Source: Leifsonia sp. C5G2 (lineage in GTDB: Bacteria > Actinomycetota > Actinomycetes > Actinomycetales > Microbacteriaceae). Taken from it: a stretch of 64,000 bases of DNA. The stretch covers positions 124,001 through 188,000 of the forward strand of contig NZ_JABFMV010000003.1 of the NCBI RefSeq assembly GCF_013359685.1. Direction: 5' to 3'. Each line of letters begins with the position of its first letter. The stretch's first letter is position 1. Position numbers and translations under genes: made by a program. This document shows positions 46,555 through 55,432 of the stretch, piece after piece. Below the pieces are notes generated by a model that was not told the origin of the DNA, did not search any database, and was given only the letters and a program-made list of their open reading frames with translations.

Positions 46555-47175
46555 ATGGTCGAGGAGCAGCTCGCCCGCCGCGGGATCGAGGACCAGCGGG
46601 TCCTCGACGCGATGCGACGTGTGCCTCGACACTTGTTCGTGGAGGAGTCGGCCGCGCCGTACGCGTACGAGGACCACCCGATGCCGATCGGCGACGGGCA
46701 GACGATCTCGCAGCCGTACATCGTGGCGCTCATGCTGCAGGCCGCGCGGATCGGCCCGGAGGACCGCGTGCTCGACGTCGGGACCGGATCGGGCTACGCG
46801 GCGGCCGTCGCCGCGCAGCTCGGCCACCGCGTCGTGAGCGTGGAGCGGCATCCGGATCTCGCGGTCGGCGCGGCGGCGACGCTGGAGGCGCTCGGCTACC
46901 GGGTCGAGGTGGTGACCGGCGACGGGACACTGGGCTGGCCGGCCGCGGCCCCCTACGACGCGATCGTGGCGGCGGCGACCGGTCCGTCGGTGCCGCGGGC
47001 GTGGGTCGAGCAGCTGGCGGCGGGCGGGCGCATCGTCATGCCGGTCGGCCGTCCGGGCCGCGCGCAGCACCTCGCGCTGTTCGAGCGGCTGGCGGACGGC
47101 TCGCTGCGGGAGACGAGCCTCGGCTCCGTCGCGTTCGTCCCGCTCCTCGGCGCCCAGGGCTGGCCCGTCCCCTAG
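46555..47175 (+). CDS. pcm: Protein-L-isoaspartate O-methyltransferase
   Basis: Repairs isoaspartyl residues in aged proteins using SAM, 206 residues. MVEEQLARRGI, VPRHLFVEES, the DGQTISQPYIVALM substrate motif and SAM site VLDVGTGSGYAAAV are diagnostic. It starts 38 bp after the kinase gene and may be read from the same mRNA, though its role is unrelated. No in-frame start upstream gives a better match. Confidence 0.92.
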   Translation: MVEEQLARRGIEDQRVLDAMRRVPRHLFVEESAAPYAYEDHPMPIGDGQTISQPYIVALMLQAARIGPEDRVLDVGTGSGYAAAVAAQLGHRVVSVERHPDLAVGAAATLEALGYRVEVVTGDGTLGWPAAAPYDAIVAAATGPSVPRAWVEQLAAGGRIVMPVGRPGRAQHLALFERLADGSLRETSLGSVAFVPLLGAQGWPVP

Positions 47176-47202
47176 ACCGTCTCTCCCTCTCCGGCCCGCC
47201 GC

Positions 47203-47259
47203 TGAGGTGCTCGCAGATGCGCGTTTTCCGCGCGAGGTGCTGCATGCGCGAGCACCTCA
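47203..47259. terminator. Bidirectional terminator between pcm and C26 gene
   Basis: Perfect 12-bp arms TGAGGTGCTCGC and GCGAGCACCTCA enclose a 33-base loop that holds a second hairpin (GCGCG/CGCGC). The genes on both sides converge here. Confidence 0.7.
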
Positions 47260-47275
47260 CGGGGAGGGGGAAGCG

Positions 47276-48013
47276 TCAGGCGGGGACGCGGGCGGCGAGT
47301 GCGGCGAGCGCGCCGAGGAGGGCGGAGAGCTGGCCTGCGGGGGCCGCGACGTCCTCCGGGTGCCACTGCACGGCGAGCACGGGGGCCTCCGCGTGCTCGA
47401 TCGCCTCGACGTGGCCGTCGTGCGACCGGGCGCTGACGACGAGGCCGGCGCCGAGGGCGTCGACGGCCTGGTGGTGGGCGCTGCGCACCGGCACCGGGCC
47501 GGACCCGAGCAGCTCGGCGACGCGGCTCCCCGCCTCCGGCAGCACCGTGTGCGTGGTGAGCACCTGCGGGATGGGCACCCCGCGGTTGACATGGACGCAC
47601 TGCTCGCCGAGGTCCTGCACGAGGGTTCCGCCGAGGGCGACGTTGACGATCTGCAGGCCTCGGCAGATGCCGAGCAGCGGGACACGACGCTCCAGCGCGC
47701 TGTGGACGAGCGCGATCTGCGCGGCGTCGGCCTCGGGCAGGTGCCGCGACTCGTTCGCGTACCCGGTCTGCGCGCCGTAGAACGAGGGGTGGATGTCCTC
47801 CCCGCCCACGATGACGACCGCGTCGACGTCGGCGGTCGCGTCGAGCAGCGGGTCCGTCCCGGCGTCGGCGGCGAGCCGGCGGACGCTCCAGCCGTCCTCG
47901 TTCGCGGCGGCGATGACGTTGCCGACCAGCAGCTGCACGTAGTCGTGGTACGCGGGGTCGTGGCCGCGGAAGCGCGTGGCCTCGACGACGGCCAGGGTGG
48001 GCTGCAGGGACAT
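47276..48013 (-). CDS. Gamma-glutamyl-GABA hydrolase-like class I amidotransferase (peptidase C26)
   Basis: 245 residues. The catalytic cysteine is in LLGICRGLQIVNVALGG near residue 112, and the His-Glu pair is in VLAVQWHPEDVAA. GGEDIHPSFYG is typical of the PuuD/C26 branch, which hydrolyses gamma-glutamyl bonds in putrescine use. No other polyamine gene is nearby, so the substrate is uncertain. The ATG at 48013 has GAGGAGGAG upstream. Confidence 0.88.
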   Translation of the reverse strand: MSLQPTLAVVEATRFRGHDPAYHDYVQLLVGNVIAAANEDGWSVRRLAADAGTDPLLDATADVDAVVIVGGEDIHPSFYGAQTGYANESRHLPEADAAQIALVHSALERRVPLLGICRGLQIVNVALGGTLVQDLGEQCVHVNRGVPIPQVLTTHTVLPEAGSRVAELLGSGPVPVRSAHHQAVDALGAGLVVSARSHDGHVEAIEHAEAPVLAVQWHPEDVAAPAGQLSALLGALAALAARVPA

Positions 48014-48159
48014 GCGCTCCTCCTCTCGACCCGACTCCCCCATCCCACCAGTCGTCGCCAACGGCCGCATCCCACCCTGTAACAGGCCGAAACAGTGACA
48101 CTGCCGGAGCACCCCAATAGACTCGGCTGGGTATCAGCCGGACCCGAGAGAGTGGGTGC

Positions 48160-50193
48160 ATGCGCTTGCGACGTCTGCTGACCGGTGGCCTGGTGGCGCT
48201 GGGCCTCGTGGCGGGTGCCCTGTTCGCCGCGACCGCGCCCGCCGCCGCCCAGGACCCGGTCGATCTCGGCCCGAACCACGTCGTCGACGAGGCCGGGGTG
48301 CTCACCGCCGCACAGGAGGCGGAGGTCACGGCGGCCGCCAAGACGCTGTACGACCAGCACCGCATCGACCTGTACGTGGTCTACGTCGACCGGTTCACCG
48401 ACCCGGCCGACGCGGCCGACTGGGCCAACGAGACGGCCGCGCGCAACGGCCTCGGCCAGCGCGACTACCTGCTCGCCGTGTCGACCGACGGCCGCACCTA
48501 CTACCTCTCGGGCGACGACGAGGGGCCGGTGAGCCCGAACCAGCTCGACAGCATCGAGCAGAACGACGTCGAGCCGAAGCTCCACGCCGGCGACTGGGCG
48601 GGCGCGGGAGTCGCGGCGGCCACGGGACTCGGGGACGCGGTCGGAGGCGGCGGGGGCGCGTGGTTCTTCTGGGTGCTCATCGGCGGCGTGATCGTCGTCG
48701 GGCTGGTGGTGTTCTTCGCCGTCCGCTCGCGCAGCAGCCGCAAGAAGCAGGCCGCGGCCGGCCCGGCGACGCCGCAGAGCGAGCTGCAGAGCATCCCGCT
48801 GAAGGAGCTGGAGCGCCGCGCCGGGTCGGCCCTGGTGCAGACGGACGACGCCATCCGGACGAGCGAGGAGGAGCTCGGCTTCGCCACCGCGCAGTACGGC
48901 GCCGAGGCGGTCGTCCCCTTCCAGACCGCGCTCGACCAGGCGAAGGCGCAGCTGCGCGAGGCCTTCACCCTCAAGCAGCGGCTCGACGACGCGGAGCCCG
49001 ACACCGACGAGCAGCGGCGGGAGTGGAACATCCACATCGTGCAGCTCTGCACGGCGGCGAACCAGGCGCTCGACGCCCAGGCCGACGCGTTCGATGAGCT
49101 GCGTGCGCTGGAGAAGCGCATCCCGGAGGCGAGCAGCGAGATCCAGACGCAGGCGGCCGGGCTACGGCAGCGGCTGGCGACCACGCGCTCGACGCTCGAC
49201 GGGCTGGCGCAGCGCTACACGGACGCCTCGCTCGCGACCGTGCACGACAACGTCGAGCAGGCGACCGACCGGCTCGACTTCACCGACACGGCCCTCGCCG
49301 GCGCCGCGCAGAAGGCCGCGGCCGGCGACGCCGGGGCGGCGGCGATCGGGGTGCGCGCGGCCGAGGAGTCGGCCGACCAGGCCGGCCTCCTCCTCGACGC
49401 AGTCGACCGGCTCGCCTCCGACCTCGCGGCCGCGCAGCAGTCCCTCGACGCGACCCTGGCCGAGCTCCGCAGCGACCTGGCGGAGGCGAAGGCCCTCGCC
49501 GGCGCCGGCGACCCCGGCGGCAGCATCGCCGCGGCCGTCGCCGGCACGGAGCAGACGGTGCAGGATGTGGAGTCCAAGCTCGCCGCCGGTCGCGTGAACC
49601 CGTTGGAGATCGCGCAGCGACTGGATGCCGCCAACCGATCCATCGACGGCGTGCTGCAGGGCGTGCGCGACGCCCGGGCGCAGACGCAGCGCGCCCAGTC
49701 GATGCTGCAGCAGACCCTGCTCGCTGCGAAGGCGCGGGTCTCCGCCTGTGAGGACTTCATCACCGCCCGCCGCGGCGCGGTCGGCCCCGAGGCGCGGACG
49801 CGGCTCGCGGAGGCCGGGCGGCTCGTCGTCCAGGCCGAGCAGACCGCCGCGGCCGATCCCGTCTCGGCCCTCGCGCAGGCGCAGCGCGCCGCGCAGCTCG
49901 CCGACGAGGCGACGCAGCTCGCCCAGCAGGACGTCGGCGGCTTCCAGCCGCAGCAGGGCGGCCTCGGCGACATCTTCGGCGGCGGCACCTCCGGTCGCGG
50001 CGGCGGGAGCGGCGCGATGGGAGCCATCCTCGGCGGCATCCTGATCGACTCCGTGCTGCGCGGCGGCATGGGCGGAGGCGGCGGCTGGGGCGGCGGCGGG
50101 AACTGGGGCGGCAGCGGCGGTGGCGGCGGCTTCAGCGCGGGCAGCTTCGGCGGAGGCGGGACCCGCAGCCGCCGCGGCGGCGGACGGTTCTGA
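48160..50193 (+). CDS. TPM-domain secreted/membrane protein with coiled coil and Gly-rich tail
   Basis: 677 residues. A signal peptide (cleavage near APAAAQ, residue 30) is followed by the TPM_phosphatase domain (VVDEAGVLTAAQEAEVTAAA, residues 40-150) facing outside. Then come one transmembrane helix (FFWVLIGGVIVVGLVVFFAV, near 170-189), a long cytoplasmic Ala/Gln/Glu-rich coiled coil (200-600) and a Gly/Trp/Phe-rich low-complexity end. It lies 53 bp before a pspA gene; TPM proteins with PspA partners are known in membrane-stress loci. Catalytic activity is unproven. Confidence 0.88.
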   Translation: MRLRRLLTGGLVALGLVAGALFAATAPAAAQDPVDLGPNHVVDEAGVLTAAQEAEVTAAAKTLYDQHRIDLYVVYVDRFTDPADAADWANETAARNGLGQRDYLLAVSTDGRTYYLSGDDEGPVSPNQLDSIEQNDVEPKLHAGDWAGAGVAAATGLGDAVGGGGGAWFFWVLIGGVIVVGLVVFFAVRSRSSRKKQAAAGPATPQSELQSIPLKELERRAGSALVQTDDAIRTSEEELGFATAQYGAEAVVPFQTALDQAKAQLREAFTLKQRLDDAEPDTDEQRREWNIHIVQLCTAANQALDAQADAFDELRALEKRIPEASSEIQTQAAGLRQRLATTRSTLDGLAQRYTDASLATVHDNVEQATDRLDFTDTALAGAAQKAAAGDAGAAAIGVRAAEESADQAGLLLDAVDRLASDLAAAQQSLDATLAELRSDLAEAKALAGAGDPGGSIAAAVAGTEQTVQDVESKLAAGRVNPLEIAQRLDAANRSIDGVLQGVRDARAQTQRAQSMLQQTLLAAKARVSACEDFITARRGAVGPEARTRLAEAGRLVVQAEQTAAADPVSALAQAQRAAQLADEATQLAQQDVGGFQPQQGGLGDIFGGGTSGRGGGSGAMGAILGGILIDSVLRGGMGGGGGWGGGGNWGGSGGGGGFSAGSFGGGGTRSRRGGGRF

Positions 50194-50246
50194 CCCCTCA
50201 CACGACCACAAGCGCCCATCGGGGGCGGGAGCGAAAGGAAGAGCAC

Positions 50247-50996
50247 ATGGCGAAGCAGTCCATCTTCGGACGGATCTCGCAGCTGTTGCGGGCGAACATC
50301 AACGCCCTGATCGACCAGGCGGAGGATCCGGAGAAGATGCTGGACCAGATGGTCCGCGACTTCACGAACAGCATCGCTGACGCCGAGAGCGCCATCGCGG
50401 AGACGATCGGCAACCTGCGCCTGCTGGAGGACGACCACCGCGAAGACGTGGAGGCCGCTGCCGAGTGGGGCGACAAGGCGCTGGCTGCGAGCCGCCAGGC
50501 CGACCAGTACCGCGCGGCCGGCAACACCGCCGACGCGGACAAGTTCGACAACCTCGCGAAGGTCGCGCTGCAGCGGCAGATCTCGTCGGAGAACGAGGCG
50601 AAGGCCGCCGAGCCGCAGATCGCCGCGCAGACCGAGGTGGTCGAGAAGCTCAAGGCGGGCCTGAACGGCATGAAGGAGCGGCTGGAGCAGCTCAAGACCA
50701 AGCGCGCCGAGCTGATCGCGCGCGCCAAGGCCGCCCAGGCGCAGTCGCAGGTGATCGACGCGGTGAAGAGCGTCGACATCATGGACCCGACCAGCGAGGT
50801 GTCCCGGTTCGAGGAGAAGATCCGCCGCGAGGAGGCCCGGGTGCGCGGCCAGCAGGAGCTCGCGGCCTCGAGCCTCGACGCCCAGTTCGAGCAGCTCGAC
50901 GACCTCGGCGAGATGACCGAGGTGGAGGCGCGGCTCGCGGCCCTGAAGTCGGGCGGCGGAAGCCAGGCGGCGGTCACGTCGGGCGCCGAGGGGTGA
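50247..50996 (+). CDS. PspA/IM30 family membrane-stress protein
   Basis: 249 residues, almost wholly coiled coil. The N-terminal amphipathic helix (FGRISQLLRANINALIDQAE) binds membranes in the family, and VRDFTNSIADAESAIAETIG follows the PspA pattern. It forms scaffolds that protect damaged membranes. GAAAGGAAGAG precedes the ATG. Its stop overlaps the arginase-family start (GTGA), an unexpected partner. Confidence 0.92.
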   Translation: MAKQSIFGRISQLLRANINALIDQAEDPEKMLDQMVRDFTNSIADAESAIAETIGNLRLLEDDHREDVEAAAEWGDKALAASRQADQYRAAGNTADADKFDNLAKVALQRQISSENEAKAAEPQIAAQTEVVEKLKAGLNGMKERLEQLKTKRAELIARAKAAQAQSQVIDAVKSVDIMDPTSEVSRFEEKIRREEARVRGQQELAASSLDAQFEQLDDLGEMTEVEARLAALKSGGGSQAAVTSGAEG

Positions 50997-51871
50997 GCGG
51001 GGCCTCCTTCCTCGTCGTCCCGCAGTGGCAGGGCTCGGGGTCGTCGCGCGCGATGCGGCTCATCGACGGAGCCGAGGCCATCCACGGCGACCTCCCCGCC
51101 GCCCGCACGCACCGCGTGCCGGTGCCGGCGGCCGCAGGCGAGTCGCTCGGGACCGGCGTGAACCGGTTCTCCTCCCTCACCGCCGTCCGCGATGCCACGG
51201 AGGCCGAGCTTGCCCTGCTCGAGGCCCCGGTCGTCACGATCGGCGGCGACTGCGGGGTGGAGCTGGCCGCCGTGCAGCACGCGCTCGCGGCGCATCCCGA
51301 CCACTCGGTCGCCCTGGTCTGGTTCGACGCGCACGCAGACCTGAACACCCCCGAGTCGTCGCCCTCCGGCGCGTTCACCGGGATGGTGGTCCGGGCATTG
51401 CTCGGAGAGGCGCCGGACGGACTCGCCGCCACCGGTGCGACACGGCTGGACCCCGGTCGGATCGTGCTCGCCGGGACGCGGGAGCTCGACGACGGCGAGG
51501 CGGCGTTCATCGAGGCGTCCGGCATCCGCGTCGTCGGCGTCGCCGAGCTCGACGACCCGCAGCGGGTCGTGGAGGCCGTGGCGGCGACCGGCGCGACGGC
51601 CGTCTACGTGCACATCGACCTGGACGTGCTCGACCCGTCGGCGATCGACGGCGTCGGCTCGCCGGTCCCGTTCGGAGTGCTGCCCGAGCGCCTGACCGAC
51701 GCGATCCGCGCCCTGCGCGCCCGCTTCGCGTTCGCCGGCGCCGGGGTCACCGAGTTCGCCCCCGAGTCGCCGGACGCGGCCGGGCGCGACCTCGCCGTGA
51801 TCCTGCGCGTGCTCGGCGCGCTGACCGGGCCGGTCCCCGGCGCCCCCGCGACCTCCTCGGGAGGGCAGTAG
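50993..51871 (+). CDS. Arginase/agmatinase/formiminoglutamase family hydrolase
   Basis: Binuclear manganese ureohydrolase fold, 292 residues. The metal ligands are His/Asp in GGDCGVEL (Asp in place of the usual first His), FDAHADLNTPES and HIDLDVLDPS. The first metal site is therefore altered from GGDHS, which is also seen in divergent actinobacterial members. The substrate is unknown. The GTG overlaps the pspA stop. It may process guanidino compounds, but no ureide or arginine gene is adjacent. Confidence 0.85.
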   Translation: MSGASFLVVPQWQGSGSSRAMRLIDGAEAIHGDLPAARTHRVPVPAAAGESLGTGVNRFSSLTAVRDATEAELALLEAPVVTIGGDCGVELAAVQHALAAHPDHSVALVWFDAHADLNTPESSPSGAFTGMVVRALLGEAPDGLAATGATRLDPGRIVLAGTRELDDGEAAFIEASGIRVVGVAELDDPQRVVEAVAATGATAVYVHIDLDVLDPSAIDGVGSPVPFGVLPERLTDAIRALRARFAFAGAGVTEFAPESPDAAGRDLAVILRVLGALTGPVPGAPATSSGGQ

Positions 51872-51881
51872 CGTGGGGAGC

Positions 51882-52667
51882 ATGAGCGAGCCCAAGATCC
51901 TCACCGAGCGGCGCGGGCACGTGCTGCTCATCGGCCTGAACCGTCCGGAGAAGCGCAACGCCGCCGACTTCGAGCTGCTCAGCGCCCTGGCCGACGCCTA
52001 CGGCGAGCTGGAGCGCGACCCGGAGCTGCGCGTCGGACTCGTGCACGCGGTCGGCGAGCACTTCACCGCCGGCCTCGACCTCGCCGACCTCGGACCGCGC
52101 ATCGGCCGCGACGGCCTCTCCTTCGTCGGAGAGGACGCGATCGATCCGTGGCAGGTCTCCGGCCGGCAGCTGACCAAGCCGGTGGTGATCGCCGTCCAGG
52201 GCACCTGCCTCACCCTCGGCATCGAGCTGATCCTCGCCTCCGACGTCGCCGTCGCCGCACGGGGCACGCGGTTCGGCCAGATCGAGGTGACGCGCGGCAT
52301 ACTCCCCTTCGGCGGTGCGACGCTGCGCTTCCCGCGGGCGGTGGGATGGGGGAACGCGATGCGCTACATCCTCACCGGCGACATGTTCGACGCCGCCGAG
52401 GCGCATCGCATGGGCCTGGTGCAGGAGGTCGTCGAGGACGGCGCGCAGTTCGACCGTGCGCTGGAGCTCGCCGAGCGGATCGCCGCGCAGGCGCCGCTCG
52501 CCGTGCAGGCGGCGCTCGCCAACGCCAAGCGGGCGGTGCGCGACGGCGACGCCGCCGCGGAGGCGGAGCTGCAGCCGGCGCTGGTCCGGCTGGTCGGCAC
52601 CGAAGACGCGAGGATCGGGATGGAGGCGTTCCTCACCCGCACCGAGGCGCGCTTCGTGGGCCGCTGA
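51882..52667 (+). CDS. Enoyl-CoA hydratase/isomerase family (crotonase)
   Basis: 261 residues. The oxyanion-hole segments are HFTAGLDLADLG near residue 60 and GTCLTLGIELILASDVAVAA near 110. A glutamate in RFGQIEVTRGILPFGG stands at the usual catalytic region. The C-terminal helices are full length. It starts 10 bp after the arginase-family gene. The specific reaction cannot be assigned. Confidence 0.88.
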   Translation: MSEPKILTERRGHVLLIGLNRPEKRNAADFELLSALADAYGELERDPELRVGLVHAVGEHFTAGLDLADLGPRIGRDGLSFVGEDAIDPWQVSGRQLTKPVVIAVQGTCLTLGIELILASDVAVAARGTRFGQIEVTRGILPFGGATLRFPRAVGWGNAMRYILTGDMFDAAEAHRMGLVQEVVEDGAQFDRALELAERIAAQAPLAVQAALANAKRAVRDGDAAAEAELQPALVRLVGTEDARIGMEAFLTRTEARFVGR

Positions 52668-52721
52668 GCCATCCGATCCACCGGCCGGGCACGAACTGAG
52701 ACAGAGGACGAGGGAGAAGGC

Positions 52722-54173
52722 ATGAGCGAGACCAGGGACTACGACGTCATCGTCATCGGCGCGGGCGCTGTGGGCGAGAACGTCGCCGACCGGGCCGTCC
52801 AGGGCGGCATGAAGACGGTGATCGTCGAGGCCGAGCTGGTCGGCGGCGAGTGCTCCTATTGGGCGTGCATGCCCTCCAAGACGCTGCTCAGGAGCGGCGC
52901 CCTGCTCCGGGCCGCTCAGCGGGTCGGCGGCACGCGCGAGGCCGTGACCGGCCCGCTCGATGTGGCCGCCGTGCTCAAGCGCCGCGACGACATGACGAGC
53001 AACTGGAACGACGACGGCCAGGTCGAGTGGCTGACCGGCGCCGGCATCGACCTGGTGCGCGGCTGGGGCGTCGTCACCGCGCCGCGGGAGGTGACGGTGA
53101 CCGCGGAGGACGGCACGGTCACCGTGCTGCGCGCGAAGCACGCGGTCGCGGTGGCGACCGGGTCCGCGGCACTGATGCCCGACATCCCGGGCCTGCGGGA
53201 GAGCGAGCCGTGGTCGAGCCGCGAGGCGACGAGCGTGCAGAGCGTGCCGGTGTCGCTGGCGATCCTCGGCGGCGGTGTCGTCGCGACCGAGATGGCGACC
53301 GCGTACGCGGGGTTCGGCACCGACGTGCACCTGATCGCGCGCAGCGGGCTGCTCGGCGGCCAGGAGCCGTTCGCCGGCGAGAAGGTGACGGAGTCGCTGA
53401 AGAAGCTGGGCGCGACCCTCCACCTCGACGTGCAGCCCGAGCGGGTGGAGCGGACGGAGGCCGGCGGCTTCCGCATCCACCTCGACGACGGCACCGTGGT
53501 GGAGGCCGACGAGTTCCTCGTCGCGACCGGCCGCCTCCCGCGCACCTCCGGCCTCGGACTCGACGCCTTCGGGCTGGAGGACGGCGCCTGGCTGAACGTG
53601 GACGACAGCATGCGCGTGCTGGGCGCCGACGGCGATCCGGTCGACGGCGGCTGGCTGTACGGGGTCGGCGACGTCAACCACCGCGCCCTGCTCACCCACC
53701 AGGGCAAGTACCAGGCGCGGGCCGCCGGGGACGCCATCGCGGCGCGCGCGCACGGCCGCGACGTCTCGCTCGCACCGTGGGGCGCCTTCGTCGCGACCGC
53801 GGACCACGAGGCGGTGCCGCAGGTGACCTTCACCGACCCGGAGGTGGCGTCGGTCGGGCTGACCGCCGAGCGCGCGGAGAAGGCCGGATACCGCATCCGT
53901 GTCGTCGACTACGAGATCGGCAGCGTCTCGGGCGCCCACGTCGTCGCCGACGGCTACGAGGGCACGGCCCGCATGGTCGTCGACGAGGACAGGAAGGTGG
54001 TGCTCGGCGTCACCTTCGTCGGGCAGGACGTCGGCGAGCTGCTGCACTCCGCCACCGTCGCCGTGGTCGGCGAGGTGCCGCTGGAGCGCCTGTGGCACGC
54101 GGTCCCGTCGTACCCGACGGTCAGCGAGGTCTGGCTGCGGCTGCTGGAGACGTACGGGCGGCCCGAGGAGTGA
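52722..54173 (+). CDS. FAD-dependent pyridine nucleotide-disulfide oxidoreductase
   Basis: 483 residues, the class of dihydrolipoamide dehydrogenase and mercuric reductase. The FAD site is VIVIGAGAVGENVADRAV. The redox pair is Cys44 and Cys49 (GGECSYWACMPSK, CX4C). The NAD(P) site is LAILGGGVVATEMATAY, and the C-terminal dimer domain has HSATVAVVGEVPLERLWHAV. The second half of the CX4C motif has W-A-C rather than V-G-C, and the terminal His-Glu pair of lipoamide dehydrogenases is not clear. It is probably a quinone or small-disulfide reductase; not a pyruvate-complex subunit. Confidence 0.9.
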   Translation: MSETRDYDVIVIGAGAVGENVADRAVQGGMKTVIVEAELVGGECSYWACMPSKTLLRSGALLRAAQRVGGTREAVTGPLDVAAVLKRRDDMTSNWNDDGQVEWLTGAGIDLVRGWGVVTAPREVTVTAEDGTVTVLRAKHAVAVATGSAALMPDIPGLRESEPWSSREATSVQSVPVSLAILGGGVVATEMATAYAGFGTDVHLIARSGLLGGQEPFAGEKVTESLKKLGATLHLDVQPERVERTEAGGFRIHLDDGTVVEADEFLVATGRLPRTSGLGLDAFGLEDGAWLNVDDSMRVLGADGDPVDGGWLYGVGDVNHRALLTHQGKYQARAAGDAIAARAHGRDVSLAPWGAFVATADHEAVPQVTFTDPEVASVGLTAERAEKAGYRIRVVDYEIGSVSGAHVVADGYEGTARMVVDEDRKVVLGVTFVGQDVGELLHSATVAVVGEVPLERLWHAVPSYPTVSEVWLRLLETYGRPEE

Positions 54174-54529
54174 TCCGCCGTCTCCTGTTCGATTCGCCGA
54201 TCAGCCGCCTCGGCTACCTCTACGCGACCGCGGTCGGGCTGACCTGGGGCTTCCTCTGGAGCACCGGACGCGTCGAGCGCCGGGCCGGGCTGGTCGTGTT
54301 CCGCGGCATGCCGAAGGCCACGTTCGGCCGCGGCGGCTCCTGCGTCGGCGGCGTCTACCTGACCGACCACAACGTGACGGACGACGTGCTCGAGCACGAG
54401 GCCGTGCACAAGCGGCAGTGGCAGCGCTACGGGATGCTGTTCCCGCTGCTCTACTTCGTGGCGGGGCGTGACCCGCTGCGCAACCGGTTCGAGATCGAGG
54501 CGGGCCTCGAGAAGGGCGGATACCGATGA
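54170..54529 (+). CDS. Small membrane-associated protein with HEAVH motif
   Basis: 119 residues. A hydrophobic segment near residues 15-30 (LGYLYATAVGLTWGFLW) precedes a conserved core GRGGSCVGGVYLTDH. DVLEHEAVHKRQWQRYG then fits HEXXH, and a further hydrophobic patch follows (MLFPLLYFVAG). Such small HEXXH proteins are common in actinobacteria without a known job; metal binding is inferred from the motif. GTG start overlaps the oxidoreductase stop, and the end overlaps the SDR gene as ATGA. Confidence 0.8.
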   Translation: MIRRLLFDSPISRLGYLYATAVGLTWGFLWSTGRVERRAGLVVFRGMPKATFGRGGSCVGGVYLTDHNVTDDVLEHEAVHKRQWQRYGMLFPLLYFVAGRDPLRNRFEIEAGLEKGGYR

Positions 54530-55371
54530 CCAGGACCGTCATCGTCACGGGTGCGAGCTCCGGCATCGGCGCGGTCGCCGCGGAGCAGCTGGCTGCGGGA
54601 GGCGACGAGGTGGCGGTCGTCGGCCGCAACCCCGAGCGCACGAGGTCGGTCGCCGAGCGGATCGGCGCGACCCCGTTCCTGGCCGACTTCGAGCGGCTGG
54701 ACGACGTGCGGGCGCTCGCGGAGGCCCTGCTCGACCGCTACGAGACCATCGACGTGCTCGCCAACAACGCGGGCGGGCTCTACCACGAGCACGCGCTGAC
54801 GGTCGACGGGTACGAGCGCACCATCCAGTCCAACCACCTCGCGCCGTTCCTGCTGACCGCGCTGCTGCGTCCACGGCTGATCGAGTCGGCCGCCTCCGGA
54901 CGCGACGTGCGCGTGGTCTCCACCGCGAGCCTCGCGAACCGGTTCGGCGACCTGCGGGTGGACGACCTCGACTGGGAGAGGCGGCCGTGGCGGGCCGGCT
55001 GGCGCGCCTACGGCACCGCCAAGCTCGCCACCATCCTGTTCGCGGTGGAGCTGGCCGAGCAGCTCACCGGGACGGGCGTGACCGCGTTCTCGTTCCATCC
55101 CGGGACAATCGCCACGAACTTCGGCAACCAGTCGCCGCTCGTGCGGTTCGGGCATCTGGTGACGCGGAGCACGTTCGGCATCCCGGTCGCCGAGGGTGCC
55201 GCTCCCCTGGTCCGGCTGGCCGGCCCGGCCGCGGTGGGCGCGCCCAGCGGCACCTATTTCGATCGGCTTCGCGCCAACGGCCGCACCCATCCCCAGGCAC
55301 GCAACGCGCAGCTCGGCCGCGACCTGTGGTCGGCCAGCGTGGGGCTGGTCGGGCTGGACGTCCCCGCCTAG
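54526..55371 (+). CDS. Short-chain dehydrogenase/reductase
   Basis: 281 residues. The coenzyme loop is VTGASSGIGAVAAEQL, the structural motif NNAG, the catalytic serine lies in VSTASLANRFGD and Tyr-X3-Lys is YGTAKLA. The C-terminal extension resembles the retinol-dehydrogenase-like SDR branch. It is coupled to the small HEAVH protein by ATGA overlap. Substrate unknown. Confidence 0.9.
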   Translation: MTRTVIVTGASSGIGAVAAEQLAAGGDEVAVVGRNPERTRSVAERIGATPFLADFERLDDVRALAEALLDRYETIDVLANNAGGLYHEHALTVDGYERTIQSNHLAPFLLTALLRPRLIESAASGRDVRVVSTASLANRFGDLRVDDLDWERRPWRAGWRAYGTAKLATILFAVELAEQLTGTGVTAFSFHPGTIATNFGNQSPLVRFGHLVTRSTFGIPVAEGAAPLVRLAGPAAVGAPSGTYFDRLRANGRTHPQARNAQLGRDLWSASVGLVGLDVPA

Positions 55372-55372
55372 G

Positions 55373-55420
55373 TGACACGACACGCCGTGGCGCACCTCTG
55401 CGAGACGGCGTGTCGCGTCA
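55373..55420. terminator. Bidirectional terminator between SDR and SIP genes
   Basis: A 16-bp stem with one mismatch (TGACACGACACGCCGT with ACGGCGTGTCGCGTCA) and a 16-base loop starts two bases after the SDR stop and ends 12 bases before the convergent gene's stop. Confidence 0.8.
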
Positions 55421-55432
55421 ACCAGGTGCGCG

